A stretch of 64,000 nucleotides of DNA from Glycocaulis sp050485565. Lineage in GTDB: Bacteria > Pseudomonadota > Alphaproteobacteria > Caulobacterales > Maricaulaceae. The position numbers and the translations under genes were made by a program. Positions 41,818 through 50,553 of the stretch are shown in pieces. Within the stretch, counting starts at the first letter, position 1; every line of letters starts with the position of its first letter. Location of the stretch: contig NZ_JBJHBQ010000009.1 in the NCBI RefSeq assembly GCF_050485565.1, positions 74,019 to 138,018 on the forward strand, written 5' to 3'. The notes beneath the pieces are model-generated. The model saw nothing but the letters and a program-made list of their open reading frames with translations. It was not told the DNA's origin and made no database searches.

Positions 41818-42186
41818 ATGAACACTCCCCACCCCGTCATCGCAGGGATCAGCGGACGCTGCCCACGATGCGGGGAGGGGAGACTGTTTTCCGGCTTCCT
41901 GAAATTCGCTGATACGTGCGAGTCCTGCGGGCTGGACATATCGGCCGAAGATGCCGGTGACGGCCCGGCCGTTTTTATCATTCTGATCGTAGGCTTTATC
42001 GTCGTGCCTCTGGCGCTGGCGCTGGAGCTCGCCCTGGAGCCGCCGCTCTGGCTTCACGTCGTGCTCTGGCTGCCTCTGGCGCTGGGGCTTTGTGTCGCCT
42101 TGCTGCGCCCCTTCAGGGGCGTCATGTTCACGCTGCAATGGCACCATTCAGCGCGCGAGGCGCGTCTGGACCAGGACGATAGCTGA
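41818..42186 (+). CDS. DUF983 membrane protein
   Basis: 122 aa. N-terminal zinc ribbon RCPRCGEGRLFSGFLKFADTCESCGLD, then DGPAVFIILIVGFIVVPLALALE, a second membrane helix and a tail ending QWHHSAREAR, the DUF983 pattern. It sits between coxC and SURF1 as in many alphaproteobacteria, so an oxidase assembly role is likely but unproven. It begins 7 bp after the coxC stop. Confidence 0.9.
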   Translation: MNTPHPVIAGISGRCPRCGEGRLFSGFLKFADTCESCGLDISAEDAGDGPAVFIILIVGFIVVPLALALELALEPPLWLHVVLWLPLALGLCVALLRPFRGVMFTLQWHHSAREARLDQDDS

Positions 42187-42212
42187 CGCTGCCCCCGGAA
42201 GGACCGCTTCCC

Positions 42213-42911
42213 ATGCACTTCCGCCCCATGCCACTCCTCACCGTGCTGACATTGGCAGCGCTCGCCTTCCTGCTGACGCTGGGCGTATGGCAGAGCCAGC
42301 GCATGGCATGGAAGGAGGCTGAGCTGGAACGCTGGCAGGAAGCCAGTGCCAATCCGGCGCGCGATCTTGACGAGGCGCTGTGCGTGGACGACCCGTTTGA
42401 GGGGCGCAGCGTCGGCTTCCTGCCGGAGGAACGCGCCGGCAATGTCCGTGTCTATGGCCGTTCGCTGGACGATAACCGGCCGGGCTGGCGCATCTTCGTG
42501 CTGGTCGATGCGCCGGCATGCCTTGATGCCCCGTTTGTACTGGCCGAAGCGGCGTTCCAGCCTCTGGTGGAGAACTCTGCGCCCATCAGGATGATATCGC
42601 GCTGGCGGATTGAAACGCCGCTCGCTCCGGGTGCGTTCACGCCCGATTCCGATGCAGGCGAGCGCACCTTCTACGCTTTTGACGGGCCGGGCATGGCTGG
42701 AGCGCTGGGCCTGCAGGAGGGCGCGATATCACCCCTGTGGTGGCTGGCAGAGGATACCGGTGAGCCGCCCGCCTTCCTCACCTCCACCCCGCCGGAGCGC
42801 CATTTTGCCTATGCGGTGACGTGGTTTGCCATGGCGATAGCGCTGCTGGTGGTTTATCTGGTGTTTCACGCTGCCAGAGGACGGCTGTCATTCACCGCGC
42901 GGAAAGAGTGA
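42213..42911 (+). CDS. SURF1 family oxidase assembly protein
   Basis: 232 aa. Two membrane helices at the ends (PLLTVLTLAALAFLLTLGVWQSQRMAWKEAEL and HFAYAVTWFAMAIALLVVYLVF) enclose a periplasmic domain, the SURF1 topology. GVWQxxRxxWKE near the N-terminus and the C-terminal ERHFAYAVTWFAMA block are family signatures. Assists haem a insertion into subunit I. Last gene of the oxidase cluster. Confidence 0.93.
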   Translation: MHFRPMPLLTVLTLAALAFLLTLGVWQSQRMAWKEAELERWQEASANPARDLDEALCVDDPFEGRSVGFLPEERAGNVRVYGRSLDDNRPGWRIFVLVDAPACLDAPFVLAEAAFQPLVENSAPIRMISRWRIETPLAPGAFTPDSDAGERTFYAFDGPGMAGALGLQEGAISPLWWLAEDTGEPPAFLTSTPPERHFAYAVTWFAMAIALLVVYLVFHAARGRLSFTARKE

Positions 42912-42952
42912 GTGTGCCAGTCTGACCGGCCCTTTGATCTGGAGGCTCTCCC

Positions 42953-43531
42953 TTGGCGCTGTGGCGTGACGAAATTCCTGAGACAACGCTGGCGGGTGAG
43001 GGCATCCGCCTGCGCCATCCCGGTCCTGATGACTATGAGGCGTGGGCGAAGCTGAGAAGCGCCAGCCGCGCCCTGACCGAGCCGTGGGAACCGGCCTGGA
43101 GCGAAGATGAGCTGACGCGCACCGCCTACAAGCGCCGTCTGCGCCGCTATCAGCAGGATGTCGAGGCGGGGCAGGGCTACCCCTTCTTCATTTTCCGCGC
43201 CTCTGACGGTGTTCTCGTCGGCGCGTGCAATCTCAACAATGTGCGCCGGGGCGTCCTGCAGGCAGCCGATATCGGCTACTGGGTCGGCTCGCCCTATGTG
43301 CGCCGGGGCCATGCCCGCGCGGCGGTGCGCCGTGTGGTGACATTCGCCTTTGCCCAGCTCAACCTGAACCGGATCGAGGCGGCAACGCGCCCAGAGAACG
43401 AGGCATCGCGCTCATTATTGATGAGCGTAGGCTTCAGCCCGGAGGGCTATGCCCGCAAATATCTCAAGATCAATGGCGAATGGCGCGACCATCTCAAATT
43501 CGCCATTGTGCGCGGGGATTTGCTGCGGTGA
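42953..43531 (+). CDS. GNAT N-acetyltransferase, RimJ/RimL type
   Basis: 192 aa. GNAT motifs: EGIRLRHPGPDDYEAW, GACNLNNVRRGVLQAADIGYWVGSPYVRRGHARAAVRRVVTFAF (acetyl-CoA loop) and NRIEAATRPENEASRSLLMSVGFSPEG. Probably acetylates the N-terminal residue of a ribosomal or other protein. TTG 42953 is set by GGAGG seven bases upstream. The stop overlaps the EAL gene start (GTGA). Confidence 0.9.
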   Translation: MALWRDEIPETTLAGEGIRLRHPGPDDYEAWAKLRSASRALTEPWEPAWSEDELTRTAYKRRLRRYQQDVEAGQGYPFFIFRASDGVLVGACNLNNVRRGVLQAADIGYWVGSPYVRRGHARAAVRRVVTFAFAQLNLNRIEAATRPENEASRSLLMSVGFSPEGYARKYLKINGEWRDHLKFAIVRGDLLR

Positions 43532-44685
43532 GCGCGGGCGGCGAGGGCATGCTGTCCAAGGCCGCCGAGGCAGCCGGTGCGCTCGCGATCCAGCTTGATC
43601 TTGCGTCCGGCAAGGCCAGTATTTCGGGTGCCGCCGAGGCGTTTGGCCTGACGTGCGACGGTGTTGGCGATTTTCTGGACTGTGTGGCCCCGTCTGACCG
43701 CAAAACTCTGGCCGGTCAGGCGGAGGGGCAGGTCGATCTGCGTCTGCGTCTGGCTCCGCCGGGTGAGGCAGTGCGCTATGTCCGTCTGCTGGGCGTGCGG
43801 CAGGGCGATGGCGTGACGGCGCTTCTCCTGCCTGCGGGCACCGGCCCCGGCACCACGCTGTCCACGCTTGATGCCGAAGCGGCACTCACTGCGGGGCTGG
43901 AGAGCAAGGAGATTATCGCCCACTTCCAGCCGATCATCGCTCTGGACGGCGAGTATCTGGCCGGGTTCGAGGCGCTGGCGCGCTGGCACCGGCCGGGGCT
44001 GGGCGTGATGGGTCCTGATGATTTTCTCTTCCTGGCCGACCGGCTGGGTCTGATGGGGCAGGTGGGCGATCAGGTGCGTGGCAGCGCCGCGGACAATCTG
44101 GCGCGCTGGTTTGCCGGTGCGCAGGCTGCGCCGGATGTTTACGTATCGGCCAATGCCAGCGTCGGCGAGCTGCTCTCGGACGGGTTTGTGGACACGCTCA
44201 CGGGCGCGCTGGAACAGGCAAAAGTGCCGCGTGGGCGCTACCGGCTGGAGATCACCGAGACCGAGATCATGCGCGATCCCGACCAAGCCGCAGAGATTCT
44301 CCATGCGGTAAAGGCGTCCGGCGTGAAGCTGGTGCTGGATGATTTTGGCACCGGGTATTCCTCGCTCTCCCGGCTCGACCGGTTTCCCTTCGATGTCATC
44401 AAGATCGACCAGTATTTCGTGCGCTCCATGATTGCGGACGCCTCGGCGCGCGCGATCACCGCATCAGTGGTGAAGCTGGCGCGCAATCTGGGCATGACGA
44501 TCATTGCCGAGGGCGTGGAAACAGCGGAGATGGCCGATCTGGTCGCCGAGATGGGCTGTGATTTTGCGCAAGGCTTTCACTATGCCGGCGCGCTGGACCC
44601 GCAGGCGGCAGGGCTGGCGGTCAGTCAGGGCGTAGCCGGCAGGTTTGCCGCTCCGCGCCCGATCAGGCGGTCAGGCGTGGCCTGA
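43528..44685 (+). CDS. EAL domain protein, probable cyclic-di-GMP phosphodiesterase
   Basis: 385 aa. The N-terminal ~110 residues are unassigned. The EAL domain (about 120-370) has FEALARW, NAS, ITETEI, LDDFGTGYSSL, IKIDQYFV, AEGVETAEM and GCDFAQGFHYAGAL; the metal and base residues known to matter (E of EAL, N, E, DD, K, E, Q) are all present, so it should be active. No GGDEF domain or membrane helix. Start GTG 43528 overlaps the GNAT stop; ATG 43549 is an alternative. Confidence 0.88.
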   Translation: MSAGGEGMLSKAAEAAGALAIQLDLASGKASISGAAEAFGLTCDGVGDFLDCVAPSDRKTLAGQAEGQVDLRLRLAPPGEAVRYVRLLGVRQGDGVTALLLPAGTGPGTTLSTLDAEAALTAGLESKEIIAHFQPIIALDGEYLAGFEALARWHRPGLGVMGPDDFLFLADRLGLMGQVGDQVRGSAADNLARWFAGAQAAPDVYVSANASVGELLSDGFVDTLTGALEQAKVPRGRYRLEITETEIMRDPDQAAEILHAVKASGVKLVLDDFGTGYSSLSRLDRFPFDVIKIDQYFVRSMIADASARAITASVVKLARNLGMTIIAEGVETAEMADLVAEMGCDFAQGFHYAGALDPQAAGLAVSQGVAGRFAAPRPIRRSGVA

Positions 44686-45252
44686 CGCCCCGGTGAGATG
44701 CTCCGGGTTCACACCCATCTTGCGCAGCGCCATGGCCCATTTTTCCTCGTGGCTGTCGCCAAACACCAGATCCTCATCGGCTTCGGCGACCAGCCAGGCA
44801 TTGGCCGAAATCTCGTCTTCCAGCTGCCCGGCCTCCCAGCCGGCATAGCCCAATGCCAGCGTGGAGCGGCGTGGCGGCGAGGGTGACGCCATGGCCTCAA
44901 GCACGTCATTGGTGGCCGTCAGGGCGAGGCCGTCGCTGATCTTCAGCGTGGCCGGTTCATGCTCGAAATCATCGGAATGCAGCACGAAGCCGCGATCACG
45001 GTCCACCGGCCCGCCATCGAGCACGGCCCGGTCTGCAACCTCGATCTCGCTCTTCACGCCCAGCTGCTCGAACAGGGTGGGCAGGCGCAGGCGCATCGGC
45101 TTGTTGACGATGATGCCCATGGCCTGATCGTCGCCATGGGCGCACATGAACACGACCGAGCGGTCAAAGCGGGGGTCCCCGATCAGCGGGCTGGCGATCA
45201 GGATCTTGCCCTTCAGATACGGGCCATCAAAGAGGGGGCGATGGGATGCCAT
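44671..45252 (-). CDS. YqgE/AlgH family protein
   Basis: 193 aa. DUF179 hallmarks: LKGKILIASPLIGDPRFDRSVVFMCAHGDDQAMGIIVNKP, LDGGPVDRDRGFVLHSDDF and LALGYAGWEAGQLEDEI. Function unresolved. ATG 45252 is chosen because the conserved region begins immediately after it; the frame is open to 45342. Its 3' end overlaps the convergent EAL gene by 15 bp. Confidence 0.92.
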   Translation of the reverse strand: MASHRPLFDGPYLKGKILIASPLIGDPRFDRSVVFMCAHGDDQAMGIIVNKPMRLRLPTLFEQLGVKSEIEVADRAVLDGGPVDRDRGFVLHSDDFEHEPATLKISDGLALTATNDVLEAMASPSPPRRSTLALGYAGWEAGQLEDEISANAWLVAEADEDLVFGDSHEEKWAMALRKMGVNPEHLTGASGHA

Positions 45253-45395
45253 GAACAAAGCATCAGGCCAAAACGGGGGTCTTGTCCAGACAATCCCGCC
45301 AGGAACCCGGTTCGCGGCCTTGCAGCAGGCGGCGCAGCGCACTAGCTAGCGCACAAGGCTTATTGCCCTCAATCAACCCTGCAGGAGCGCATCCT

Positions 45396-45878
45396 ATGAC
45401 CATCAAGCCCGGTGACCGCCTTCCCGACGCCACTTTCATGACCATGGGCGCCGATGGCCCCGCTCCTGTGACCACACAGGATCTCTGCCAGGGCAAGACC
45501 GTGGCCCTGTTTGCCGTGCCCGGCGCCTACACGCCCACCTGTTCGGCCAAGCACCTGCCGGGCTTTGTCGAAAAGGCCAGCCAGCTCAAGGCCAAGGGCG
45601 TTGATACGATCGCCTGCACCTCGGTCAACGATGTGTTCGTGATGAGCGCCTGGGGCAAGGACCAGAATGCCGGTGAAGGCGTTCTGATGCTGGCGGACGG
45701 CAATGGCGACTTTGCCAAGGCCGTCGGCCTGACCATGGACGGCTCCAAATTCGGCATGGGCACGCGTTCGCAGCGCTACGCCATGATTATCAAGGATGGC
45801 GTGGTGTCGGACCTGTTCGTGGAAGAGCCGGGCGACTTCAAGGTCTCCAGCGCGGATTACCTACTCGAAAAGCTTTAG
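45396..45878 (+). CDS. Peroxiredoxin, Prx5 type
   Basis: 160 aa. Peroxidatic Cys is in PGAYTPTCSAKHLPGF, typical of Prx5/type II peroxiredoxins; a second Cys lies in TIACTSVND. It should reduce hydrogen or alkyl peroxides using glutathione/glutaredoxin or thioredoxin. ATG 45396 follows CAGGAG. It is divergent from yqgE and convergent with radC. Confidence 0.93.
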   Translation: MTIKPGDRLPDATFMTMGADGPAPVTTQDLCQGKTVALFAVPGAYTPTCSAKHLPGFVEKASQLKAKGVDTIACTSVNDVFVMSAWGKDQNAGEGVLMLADGNGDFAKAVGLTMDGSKFGMGTRSQRYAMIIKDGVVSDLFVEEPGDFKVSSADYLLEKL

Positions 45879-45888
45879 AGCGTTCTTT

Positions 45889-45994
45889 CCCTCGTCCTTC
45901 GAGCGCCACCGCGTCCGAAAGGATGAGGGAAAAGCGCAACCTCCAGCCCTCATCCTGAGGAGGCTTCGTTAGAAGCCGTCTCGAAGGACGAGGG
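45889..45994. repeat. Paired inverted palindromic element, family 2, copy B
   Basis: CCCTCGTCCTTCGAG...GGATGAGGG then CCCTCATCCTGAGGAGGC...GCCGTCTCGAAGGACGAGGG. Same inverted pair as 9149-9250 with the inner loop altered. It lies between the convergent peroxiredoxin and radC genes. Confidence 0.85.
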
Positions 45995-46001
45995 CTGTTG
46001 C

Positions 46002-46685
46002 CTACATCAGCCCCAATTGCTTGAAGCTGGCCACATGATCGCGTCCGACGACGAGGTGGTCATGCACCACGATTGATAGCGGCTTGCCGATCTCGATCAC
46101 CTGCCGGGTCATCTCGATATCGGCGTGAGAGGGCGTCGGGTCGCCGCTGGGATGGTTGTGCACAAGGATGAGCGCGCTGGCATCAAGGGCTATGGCCCGC
46201 TTGATGATCTCGCGCGGATAGACCGGCGCATGGTCCACCGTGCCGCGCGCCTGAAATTCGTCGGCCAGCAGGCGATTTTTCTTGTCCAGAAACAGCACCC
46301 GGAACTCTTCGGTAGAGACGTTCTGCAGAGCCGTGCGCACATAATCGAGCAGGGCAGACCATGAGGATATGACGGCCCTGCCCGTCACCTGCTCGCGCGC
46401 GATGCGCGTCGCAACTTCCTGAAACAGGTTCAGCTCCAGCGCGACCTTTTCCGAGATTCCCTTGATCTCGGTCAGCTGGTCAGGGCGGGCCGCGCATACC
46501 CGCCCGATATCGCCAAACCGGGCGAGCAGGTCTTTGGCCAGCGGTTTGACATCGCGCTGCGGAATGGCCCGGAACAGGACAAGCTCAAGGATTTCATAGT
46601 CTGCCAGCCCCTTGCCGCCCGTTTCAGCGAAGCGTGCGCGCAGGCGGTCGCGATGACCGTGATAATGGGGCTTGTCCGCCTCCAT
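46002..46685 (-). CDS. radC: RadC/YeeS family JAB domain protein
   Basis: 227 aa. The N-terminal helix-hairpin-helix-like part (LADYEILELVLFRAIPQRDVKPLAKDLLARFGD, LTEIKGISEKVALEL) precedes a JAMM/MPN metal-binding domain with HNHPSGDPTPSHAD. The historical DNA-repair role is not firmly supported; biochemical function is unknown. It begins 6 bp after the map stop on the same strand, so the two are co-transcribed. Confidence 0.92.
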   Translation of the reverse strand: MEADKPHYHGHRDRLRARFAETGGKGLADYEILELVLFRAIPQRDVKPLAKDLLARFGDIGRVCAARPDQLTEIKGISEKVALELNLFQEVATRIAREQVTGRAVISSWSALLDYVRTALQNVSTEEFRVLFLDKKNRLLADEFQARGTVDHAPVYPREIIKRAIALDASALILVHNHPSGDPTPSHADIEMTRQVIEIGKPLSIVVHDHLVVGRDHVASFKQLGLM

Positions 46686-46691
46686 CCGGGC

Positions 46692-47516
46692 TTATTTCCA
46701 CGGCGGGCAGTGATAGCCGGCAGGCGAGCTTGTGAATATCTCCACGCCATCTGCCGTCACGCCCACGGAGTGCTCGAACTGGGCGGACAGGGATTTGTCG
46801 CGGGTCACGGCGGTCCAGCCATCGGCGAGGATTTTCACGTGCGGTTTGCCATCATTGAGCATTGGCTCGATGGTGAAGATCATGCCGGGCTTGAGAACCT
46901 CGCCCGTACCCCGGTCGCCGAAATGCAGCACGTTGGGCGCATCGTGGAAGAGCTGGCCGATACCGTGTCCGCAAAAATCGCGTACCACGCTGCAGCGCTG
47001 GCTCTCGGCATATTCCTGGATGGCCGCGCCGATATCGCCAAACGTATTGCCGGGCTTGACCTCGCCAATGCCGCGCATCAGCGCCTCATAGGTCACCTCG
47101 ATCAGGCGCTCTGCCTTGCGGCGCACCTCGCCGACGGTGAACATGCGGCTGGTATCGCCATGCCAGCCATCGACGATGCAGGTCACGTCGATATTGAGGA
47201 TATCACCGTCTTTGAGCGGTTTGTCGTTCGGAATGCCATGGCAGACCACATGGTTGAGCGAGGTGCACGAGGACTTTGAATACCCCTTGTAGAAAAGGGT
47301 GGCCGGCACCGCGCCATTGGCAATGAAATTGCGCCGCACGATGTCGTCGATCGCTTGCGTGGTCACGCCGGGTTTCACGAAGTCGACCAGCAGGTCGAGC
47401 GTTGCCGCTGCCAGCTGGCCAGCCTTCCGCATGCCCGCGAACGCTTCAGGGCCGTGCTGGCGGATTTGTCCGTCGCGGATCAGTTCCACATCGTCAATCA
47501 TGTCTGTATCGGTCAC
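46692..47516 (-). CDS. map: Methionine aminopeptidase, type I
   Basis: 274 aa. Removes the initiator Met. Metal ligands fall in ILNIDVTCIVDGWHGDTSRMF (two Asp), DFCGHGIGQLFHDAPNVLHF (His), MIFTIEPMLNDG (Glu) and AQFEHSVGVT (Glu), in the usual order. GTG 47516 has GGGAA seven bases upstream; GTG 47522, two codons earlier, is the alternative. A C-terminal CPPWK tail is short and non-conserved. Confidence 0.95.
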   Translation of the reverse strand: MTDTDMIDDVELIRDGQIRQHGPEAFAGMRKAGQLAAATLDLLVDFVKPGVTTQAIDDIVRRNFIANGAVPATLFYKGYSKSSCTSLNHVVCHGIPNDKPLKDGDILNIDVTCIVDGWHGDTSRMFTVGEVRRKAERLIEVTYEALMRGIGEVKPGNTFGDIGAAIQEYAESQRCSVVRDFCGHGIGQLFHDAPNVLHFGDRGTGEVLKPGMIFTIEPMLNDGKPHVKILADGWTAVTRDKSLSAQFEHSVGVTADGVEIFTSSPAGYHCPPWK

Positions 47517-47555
47517 GTACACTTCCCGGTTGTCTGTTCACCCCCTCATATAGCG

Positions 47556-47587
47556 CCGCCCGGAGCGTTGGGAAACGCTCCGGGCGG
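47556..47587. terminator. Hairpin between the tandem-domain secreted protein and map
   Basis: A 14-bp stem (CCGCCCGGAGCGTT with AACGCTCCGGGCGG) around a four-base loop. The T-tract is weak on either side, so it may terminate or attenuate the transcript entering from 47614. Confidence 0.55.
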
Positions 47588-47613
47588 TAAAAGTCTGGCA
47601 ATGGCTCTGAGAG

Positions 47614-48594
47614 CTACTCGCTGTAGAGCTCGGAGATGTGGAGCACGGCATCGCGTAGGGATGTGCTGGCCCAGGTCCCGACCCAGATATCGTACTGGCC
47701 CGACTGCGGGCGGTCCCAGCGAATGGACGGATTGGTGCCCTGCCCGCTGTCATCATCGCAATACCACCTGCCATCGGGCGCGTTGATGACCAGCGTGGTG
47801 TCCGAGCTGGACGCCACTGAAATGATGAGCGGCAGCGAGCCCGGTGTGAAATTCAGGCGGACATCGGGGGCGTCGGCGATATGGCCGGAGCAACGATTGT
47901 CCCTGCGGGCGTCGCCAGACCCTGTATCACTGATAGTGTCGCGTACACGGTTCGGTCCGCCCGACTGCAGATCAACCGTATAGGGGTCGGGTACGAAGCC
48001 GCCGCGCAGGTTCACCGTTTCGTAGCTTGGATTGAGGCGCCAGTCGGGTCCGGACGCGCTGCTGCCGCCACCGCTGCCATAGCCGACCGAGCTGGCGGTC
48101 ACACTGCCGAGCTCGGAGATAAACAGCCGGGCATCGGCCAGCGAGGCGCTGCCGAACGTGCCAACCCAGATGTCATAGCGCCCGCTGGACGGGTTGTTGA
48201 ACTGGACGAGCGGATTCAGGCCGTTGCCGCTATCGTCGTCGCAATACCAGCTGCCGTCCGGCCCGTTGATGACGAGGGTCGTATCAGAGCCGGAAGCGGC
48301 ACCGATGCGAAGGGGAAGCGCGCCGCTGCCAGAGCTGAACTGCAGGGAGAAATCTGGCGCATCGGCGATATAACCACGGCAACGCCGGTCCCTGTCGGCA
48401 TTGCCTGAGCCGGTGTCACTCAGAGTGTTGGCGCGGACAGGTCCGCCCGATTGCAGGTCGACCGTGTAGGGGTCCGGCATGAACCCGGCCCGTAGCGATG
48501 TATCGCCATAGCTTGGTGACAGCGTGAAGTCCTGTGCGGCGGCCATGCTGGTGGCAAGGCCGAGCGAAATGGCGGCGGCGAAGGCGTATTTCAT
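47614..48594 (-). CDS. Secreted protein of two tandem PPC-like domains
   Basis: 326 aa with signal peptide (MKYAFAAAISLGLATSMAAAQ). Two domains of about 140 aa repeat in tandem, each with PDPYTVDLQSGGP, CxGxIADAPD, DTTLVIN(G/A)PDG, WYCDDDSG, YDIWVGT and an L-x-ISEL end, joined by a Gly/Ser linker (GYGSGGGSSASG). The pattern resembles bacterial pre-peptidase C-terminal domains. No protease domain is attached, although databases label such proteins peptidase S1 relatives. Probably an exported binding or scaffold protein. ATG 48594 is the first Met before the signal. Confidence 0.8.
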   Translation of the reverse strand: MKYAFAAAISLGLATSMAAAQDFTLSPSYGDTSLRAGFMPDPYTVDLQSGGPVRANTLSDTGSGNADRDRRCRGYIADAPDFSLQFSSGSGALPLRIGAASGSDTTLVINGPDGSWYCDDDSGNGLNPLVQFNNPSSGRYDIWVGTFGSASLADARLFISELGSVTASSVGYGSGGGSSASGPDWRLNPSYETVNLRGGFVPDPYTVDLQSGGPNRVRDTISDTGSGDARRDNRCSGHIADAPDVRLNFTPGSLPLIISVASSSDTTLVINAPDGRWYCDDDSGQGTNPSIRWDRPQSGQYDIWVGTWASTSLRDAVLHISELYSE

Positions 48595-48711
48595 ATCCCA
48601 GTCTCCTGACTTGCTTATGTCAGGTCCCGCCCGATCAATCCCAGCGCGCCTGACCCCCAAAGGCTTCTGATAAGAGCAGAGCGAGTCTGCACGCAGGATG
48701 AACACGGCTCA

Positions 48712-48750
48712 ATAAAAACCGGCCCTCTGATCCGAAATTCAGAGGGCCGG
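48712..48750 (-). terminator. Terminator of the M28 peptidase gene
   Basis: CCGGCCCTCTGA pairs perfectly with TCAGAGGGCCGG around an eight-base loop; on the minus strand it is followed by TTTTTATT. A classical intrinsic terminator just after the M28 stop at 48779. Confidence 0.85.
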
Positions 48751-48778
48751 ATAGAAATATAACAGTTATATCAATATG

Positions 48779-50392
48779 TTACTGCATGAAAAAGCTGTCA
48801 TCGTTCCAGCGCGGTGTTTCGCTGGTATTGGCGACGGCGCTGATGATTTCGTAATTTATCAACGCAAACTTCGCGCCCTGATCGAAGCGCAAGGGCTGCG
48901 ACAGGTCATCGCCCGGCGCGTGGTAGTTACCGCCCAGGAAGCGCAGGAAGGCCGCGCCCTCATCGTCTTCCGGATCAGGTGAGGAGAAGCCGGTCATCAG
49001 GAAGATGGACGGCACGCCTTCACGCACGAAATTATAGTGGTCGGAGCGCACGAAGAGCGATTGCTCGGGGATCGGATCGGGCGAGAGCGATACGCCCGCG
49101 CGCGCCACGGCCTGCGCCGTGACCGGGCCGAGCGTGGAGTGCTCGGCGCCAAACGCGATCACATCACTGAACTCGTAGAGCATGACCGGCATGTCCAGAT
49201 TGATATTGGCCACCATCCGGCCCATGGCCGGTGTGGGGTTGGCGGCCACATGCGCCGACCCCAGCAGGCCCTTTTCCTCAGCCGTCAGGGCGATGAACAC
49301 GACCGTGCGGGCCGGGCGCGGCCCCTGAACCAGTGCGCGTGCGGATTCCAGCATGGCGGCCGTGCCGGACGCATTGTCCAGCGCGCCGTTGCAGATGGCG
49401 TTTTCGGCCATTGGCTGGCAGATGCCGATATGGTCGAGATGGGCCGTGACCACGACAGTCTCTGCCGACAGCGCCGGGTCCGATCCCGGCAGCACGCCGA
49501 TCACGTTCGCGCTGACGACCGGTTCGCGGGTGGTGGCTTGCGCCATTTCGATATGCGTGTTGAGCGCAAAGCTTTCCAGCTCTTCACCGGCAAGGGCGGC
49601 GTCCACAATCTGGCTGAAATCCCGGCCTGACCCTTCAAACAGACGCTCGGCGCTCGCCGTGCCCACCACCGCACTGACCTCGATGGAGGCCGGTGAGGCT
49701 GCGGCCGCAACCGTCATGGCAGGGCGCGGATTGGCGGCCATGGCGGCAAGCCGTGAGAAGGGGAAACGCGTCAGCCCGTCTGCCATGATGACAATGACGC
49801 CGCTGGCGCCGCGTGCTGCGGCAAACTCGGCCTTGGTGCGGTTGTTGGACAGGTGGGCGGCCACATCGCTGGGCAGATCACCGGGCGCGCCGGCGAGTAG
49901 CACGACGATGCGTCCTTCCACGTCCAGCCCGTCATAGCTATCCAGCCCCAGCCCCGGAGCCACGATGCCGTAGCCAGCGAACACCGCATCGGCGCCAATG
50001 CTGCTTTCATCGCGGACGGTGTGGGCGCTGATGATGAAGTCGGTCCCGTGTTCCAGCGCTTCACCATTGATGGCCAGGCGTGCCCGCGCGGGGTCGGCCA
50101 TCATGTTCTGCAATGGCACCGGCTCGTGATAACTGCCGTCTGATGCACCCGGCTCCAGGCCCAGCAGGCGGAAATGGCTTTCGACGTAAGCGGCGGCAAT
50201 GTCATAGCCACGCGTCCCGGTATCGCGCCCTTCCAGCAGGTCGTCGGCGAGGAAGCGGATATGCGCCTCGATTGCCCCTGCGGTGATGACATCGCCAGGT
50301 TCGGTGCTCGCTTGCGGCGCAGAGCCAGTCGTCGCGCAGGCGGACAGGAGAAGTGCGGCGCTTGCAGTTACAGCGATCAGAAAACGGCTCAT
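48779..50392 (-). CDS. M28 family zinc aminopeptidase, lipoprotein
   Basis: 537 aa. Signal peptide with lipobox LLSAC. A PA-type insertion domain (FAGYGIVAPGLGLDSYDGLDVEGRIVVLLAG) is inserted in the peptidase. The M28 metal ligands are in VVTAHLDHIG, NGALDNASGTAAM and ALTAEEKGLLGSAH, with FVRSDHYNFV nearer the C-terminus. It should release N-terminal residues from peptides in the periplasm or outside, feeding transporters such as the POT protein. GGGGAGA precedes the start. It is divergent from the Mph-type kinase. Confidence 0.93.
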   Translation of the reverse strand: MSRFLIAVTASAALLLSACATTGSAPQASTEPGDVITAGAIEAHIRFLADDLLEGRDTGTRGYDIAAAYVESHFRLLGLEPGASDGSYHEPVPLQNMMADPARARLAINGEALEHGTDFIISAHTVRDESSIGADAVFAGYGIVAPGLGLDSYDGLDVEGRIVVLLAGAPGDLPSDVAAHLSNNRTKAEFAAARGASGVIVIMADGLTRFPFSRLAAMAANPRPAMTVAAAASPASIEVSAVVGTASAERLFEGSGRDFSQIVDAALAGEELESFALNTHIEMAQATTREPVVSANVIGVLPGSDPALSAETVVVTAHLDHIGICQPMAENAICNGALDNASGTAAMLESARALVQGPRPARTVVFIALTAEEKGLLGSAHVAANPTPAMGRMVANINLDMPVMLYEFSDVIAFGAEHSTLGPVTAQAVARAGVSLSPDPIPEQSLFVRSDHYNFVREGVPSIFLMTGFSSPDPEDDEGAAFLRFLGGNYHAPGDDLSQPLRFDQGAKFALINYEIISAVANTSETPRWNDDSFFMQ

Positions 50393-50553
50393 CTCAAGAA
50401 TCTCCCCTCAGATCACGCGCGTGGCGCGTTCTTCTCATGTGTGGGGTAAAGAGTTGGCTGGTCCGGCTCAATCGCCCCGCGCATAACCTTGCCGAAGTTT
50501 CATGTTTGCCGTGCGTGAATATGCATTAGAGCGGGGCAAAAGGAGGTTTGGTG

